A DNA stretch of 64,000 nucleotides from Candidatus Competibacteraceae bacterium (GTDB lineage: Bacteria > Pseudomonadota > Gammaproteobacteria > Competibacterales > Competibacteraceae), in contig CP065007.1 of NCBI GenBank assembly GCA_016699715.1, positions 3,049,001-3,113,000 of the forward strand, in the 5' to 3' direction. A program made the translations under genes and the position numbers. The number at the start of each line of letters is the position of its first letter. The stretch's first letter is position 1. Positions 61,390 to 64,000 of this stretch are shown one piece after another. The notes beneath the pieces were generated by a model. It saw nothing but the letters and a program-made list of their open reading frames with translations, was not told where the DNA came from and made no database searches.

Positions 61390-61928
61390 TAGAACTGCAA
61401 GACCAGCGTCGCCAGGCCGCTGCCCAGCAGTGCCCCGGCCAGCACGTCGCTGGGGTAGTGCAGGCCCAGCACCACCCGCGACAGCGCCACCAGCACGGTA
61501 AACGGCACCACCAGCCAGGCCAGCGCGGGGTAGGCGCAAACCGCCACGATGCTGAACGACACCGCGTGCAGGGTGTGGCCCGAGGGGAAGCTGTACTCGT
61601 CCAGTGGCGCCACCGAAGTCCGAATGCGATCATCGTGGCGGGCGCAGGGCCGTAAGCGGGTAGTACGGGATTTCAGCCACTTATACAGCGCCAACGCCAA
61701 TCCTCCGGCCACCAGCATCCGTGTCACCACCGGCAGGGCCGTTTCGCCCAGAACGCACAGCAATACCAGCATCAAGGTGTACCAGAACACGCCGTCGCCC
61801 AGGCGACTGACCACGGCGAACAGCCGTTCCAAGCCACGGCGCTGGCTGGCCCGGTTGAACCGCAGGCACCAGGCCAGATCCAGTTCCGCCAACCACCGCA
61901 GCGGCATTGCTTCATGGGCTCTGTTCAT
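61389..61928 (-). CDS. PAP2-family lipid phosphatase
   Basis: A 179-residue membrane phosphatase with about five helices. The three PAP2 motifs are present: KSRTTRLRP (KxxxxxxRP), EYSFPSGHTLHAV (PSGH) and SRVVLGLHYPSDVLAG (SRxxxxxHxxxD). It likely dephosphorylates undecaprenyl pyrophosphate, PGP or a similar lipid. ATG 61928 overlaps the glycosyltransferase stop as ATGA. The stop shares CTAG with the ancestral Pat end. Confidence 0.92.
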   Translation of the reverse strand: MNRAHEAMPLRWLAELDLAWCLRFNRASQRRGLERLFAVVSRLGDGVFWYTLMLVLLCVLGETALPVVTRMLVAGGLALALYKWLKSRTTRLRPCARHDDRIRTSVAPLDEYSFPSGHTLHAVSFSIVAVCAYPALAWLVVPFTVLVALSRVVLGLHYPSDVLAGALLGSGLATLVLQF

Positions 61929-63115
61929 GGACCTTGCTCCTCGTAGGCCGACTCCAGATACCATTGTTCCAACCGCTGGCAAATGCGCTCCCAGTCGAAT
62001 GCCAGCACCGCCTGGCGGGCGGCCTGCCCCAAGGTCCGGCGGAGCGCGGGGTCACTGGCCAGCCGGCTCGCCGACTCGATGAACGCGGCCTGGTCGTCGC
62101 ACGGTGCCAGCAGACCGCTTTGGTCATGGACGATGTGGCGGTGAGCGGCGGCGTAGTCGAAGGCCACCACCGCCAGCCCGCTGGCCATGGCTTCCAGGGT
62201 GACGTTGCCGAAGGTCTCGGTCAGGCTGGGGAATAGAAAGAGATCGGTCGATGCGTAATGCATCGCCAAATCCGCGCCGGTGCGGGTGCCCGAAAACACG
62301 ATTTCGGGATGACGGGCTTGCAGCCGCGCCGCCAGGGGGCCGTCGCCGACCAGCACCAGGCGTGTAGTGGGGCGAATCGCGCGCAACGCCCGGTATGCCG
62401 CCAATACCAGTTGCAGGTTTTTTTCCGCCGCCAGCCGGCCCACGTACAAAGCCACCGGATCGGTCGGACTCGCCCCCCAACTCCGGCGCAGCGCCGGATC
62501 ACGATGAGCTGGATCGAACAGTCGGGTATCCACCCCGCGCGCCAGCACCCGCAGTCGATGAAAGCCCAGGGTCCGCAGTTCCGTCGCCAGCTCCTCGGTC
62601 GGCACCAGCGTGCAGTCGGTCCGGTTGTGGAAACGGCGCAGGTAGGCAACGATGGGGCGCGCCAGCAGGCCCATGCCGTAATGCCGGCTGTAGGCGTGAA
62701 AGTTGGTGTGAAAGCCGGAAAAGACCCGCAGGCGCAGACGACGGGCCACCGCCAGCGCCGAATGGCCCAGCGGACCTTCGGTCACGATATGCACCATGTC
62801 CGGTGGCGCTTGGCGCCAGCGCTCCAGCAGCAGGCGACCGGCGGGGAACCCGATGCGCATTTCCCGGTAGAACGGGATGGCGGCGCCGGCCACCGGCCAT
62901 ACGTCCAACGCTCCGTCGCGGCGGGGATCGTCGCGCGGATGCTGGCGCGGGCGGATCAACTGCACGGAATGGCCACGCGCGAGCAAACCCTCGACCAACC
63001 GGCCGACGGTCATGGCCACCCCATTGACCTCGGGGCCATAGGTTTCCGTGACGATGCCGACCCGCAGCCGGCGTGAACCAGCGCTGGGAAACAGTGGGGA
63101 AGGAATAGCGATCAT
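61925..63115 (-). CDS. GT4-family glycosyltransferase
   Basis: A 396-residue GT-B enzyme. The N-terminal lobe has RVGIVTETYGPEVNGVAMTVGRLVEGLLARGHSV, the linker VALYVGRLAAEKNL, then LVLVGDGPL and the donor-site block FLFPSLTETFGNVTLEAMASGLAVVAFDY (ExxGxxxxEAMA-type). It is closest in pattern to GDP-mannose-dependent alpha-mannosyltransferases (MgtA/PimB type). The acceptor could be a diacylglycerol or phosphatidylinositol-type lipid; this is inference. It overlaps the PAP2 gene. ATG 63115 is preferred over a longer frame to 63184. Confidence 0.88.
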   Translation of the reverse strand: MIAIPSPLFPSAGSRRLRVGIVTETYGPEVNGVAMTVGRLVEGLLARGHSVQLIRPRQHPRDDPRRDGALDVWPVAGAAIPFYREMRIGFPAGRLLLERWRQAPPDMVHIVTEGPLGHSALAVARRLRLRVFSGFHTNFHAYSRHYGMGLLARPIVAYLRRFHNRTDCTLVPTEELATELRTLGFHRLRVLARGVDTRLFDPAHRDPALRRSWGASPTDPVALYVGRLAAEKNLQLVLAAYRALRAIRPTTRLVLVGDGPLAARLQARHPEIVFSGTRTGADLAMHYASTDLFLFPSLTETFGNVTLEAMASGLAVVAFDYAAAHRHIVHDQSGLLAPCDDQAAFIESASRLASDPALRRTLGQAARQAVLAFDWERICQRLEQWYLESAYEEQGP

Positions 63116-63217
63116 GCCGGCACTATGGCCGGTTCGCGCAAAACTTTTGTGAAGCCGGGATGATCGTCCGATGACAGCGAGCAAAATCTGGAGCTTTTCG
63201 CCCCAGATTCGCCGCAG

Positions 63218-63973
63218 TTAACGGCTGGGCAGACTCGGCGGTGACAAGTGGCGCGACAAGCCTGGGAACCACACCTCGCCGGGCAGCAGGCGCTGGGTCA
63301 CGCCTTGGTAGGTGGCGCCATCCAGGACCAGTGCGACGAAAGGTCGAGGCGATGGGCAGAGCAGGAACAGTCCGACAACGGTTAGATACAGCATCACCGT
63401 GCCGATGGGCTGATTGAGGCTGCCCAGGCTGAGCGCGGTGCCAAAGGATTTTTTCAGCAACTTCTTGCCGAACAGATCGACACTGTAGAACTCGTCCAGC
63501 AGCAGATGGACGATGAAACCCAGGGTGACGAAGGCACCGCAAAGCCAGGCATGGATCACGGACGCATTGAAGGCGTAATAGGCGATGAGGGTGGTGGTCA
63601 GACCAAAACCGATGCTCGCCGGAATCGAATGGATCAAGCCGCGGTGGACGGTGAGGCGGTCGAGCAGAACGAACACGCCGTAACGGAGCAGCAGAAAACA
63701 GCCCAGCCACAGCGCTAGCAGTTCCACCAGCGAATAGCGCCGGCCGAAGGCGAAGACCAGCAGGAACCCGGTTATCACCGCCAGCGCCATGAAGGCGATG
63801 CGGACCGGGATCGAATGCGGCGAATCGATATCGGGCAGCAGGCCGCCGATCACGCCCAGCACGAAATAGCCGATCACCGCCTGATGGGGGAACATCCCGG
63901 TCATCACCAGCGCGGTGGCGGTCACACCGCTGACCACCGCCGCCCCCATCAGGTGGGTGTTGAAATTCGCCAT
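63218..63973 (-). CDS. YdjM-like membrane-bound metal-dependent hydrolase
   Basis: A 251-residue protein with five to six hydrophobic helices, starting MANFNTHLMGAAVVSGVTA. It contains the metal-ligand-like patterns GGLLPDIDSPHS and HRGLIHSIPASIG, with HLLLDEFYSVDLFGKKLLKK downstream, which define the YdjM/DUF457 family. Some members are SOS-regulated, but no LexA box was sought successfully here. The biochemical role is unknown. Confidence 0.88.
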   Translation of the reverse strand: MANFNTHLMGAAVVSGVTATALVMTGMFPHQAVIGYFVLGVIGGLLPDIDSPHSIPVRIAFMALAVITGFLLVFAFGRRYSLVELLALWLGCFLLLRYGVFVLLDRLTVHRGLIHSIPASIGFGLTTTLIAYYAFNASVIHAWLCGAFVTLGFIVHLLLDEFYSVDLFGKKLLKKSFGTALSLGSLNQPIGTVMLYLTVVGLFLLCPSPRPFVALVLDGATYQGVTQRLLPGEVWFPGLSRHLSPPSLPSR

Positions 63974-64000
63974 CCCTGCGCCTTAGCTCTCACGCCTCAC

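Noticed and set aside
1..64000. CRISPR arrays, rRNA genes and prophage structural genes
   Set aside because: No regularly spaced repeats with unique spacers, no rRNA-like sequence and no phage structural proteins were seen.

Overview
This window looks like a chromosomal segment of a GC-rich gammaproteobacterium that spans the replication origin. The evidence is the gene order mnmE-yidC-yidD-rnpA-rpmH // dnaA-oriC-dnaN-recF-gyrB, the glyQ-glyS-gmhB operon, a CbrA-like kinase and an ExoIII gene divergent from pyrE. A Competibacter-like or Chromatiales-like host would fit, but that is only a guess from gene style.

Layout. 1-3999: gmhB (cut by the window edge), three parS-like ParB sites, glyS, glyQ and tRNA-Met(CAT) with a textbook promoter. 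4015-5155: a decayed IS3-family element. 5461-9397: mnmE, yidC, yidD, rnpA and rpmH, all on the minus strand. 9398-16241: dnaA, an origin with eleven exact DnaA boxes plus an AT-rich unwinding region, dnaN, recF and gyrB. 16238-20223: a zinc-type CDF exporter, a membrane sulfatase-fold protein, a CDP-alcohol phosphatidyltransferase and a small histidine-kinase-dimerization-like protein. 20322-28067: a low-order accessory zone with IS1380, IS66-like, IS630, IS1-like and IS5 elements or fragments around two AT-rich genes (a pseudopilin and a GGDEF-EAL protein). 28148-34984: MDR dehydrogenase, pyrE, xthA, ampG-like, YgjP-like protease, a phasin-like gene, thyA and an IclR regulator. 35026-41001: a signalling block with a solute-symporter/histidine-kinase fusion, its small membrane partner, a membrane PAS protein fused to a DnaQ-type exonuclease, a lone receiver and a DUF6489-like gene. 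41170-49081: mnmG, an orphan NMT1-type binding protein, cysH, three cobinamide/B12 genes and a DsrE-like exported protein. 49299-63973: a Pat-like acyl-CoA-synthetase/acetyltransferase, a complete type I Zorya anti-phage operon (zorABCD), PAP2 phosphatase, GT4 glycosyltransferase and a YdjM-like membrane protein.

The most notable structure is the Zorya island. A perfect 98-bp direct repeat of the 3' end of the Pat-like gene lies on both sides of the zorABCD operon (51694-51791 and 61292-61389). The island therefore replaced the last codons of the host gene with an equivalent end and carries no visible integrase. The right-hand copy keeps what looks like the ancestral stop codon, which shares a CTAG with the convergent PAP2 gene. 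Inside zorA, the long cytoplasmic tail contains a near-identical 186-bp segment twice, at a 372-bp (124-residue) period. This suggests that the tail length changes by duplication.

Other points of interest are the parS cluster about 10.5 kb from the origin, a DnaA-box/GC-spacer/TAA-repeat unwinding module, the kinase-like exonuclease that has lost its phospho-acceptor histidine, and a Pat-like protein that lacks most of the ATP-grasp domain. All family assignments come from reading motifs; no database search was possible.
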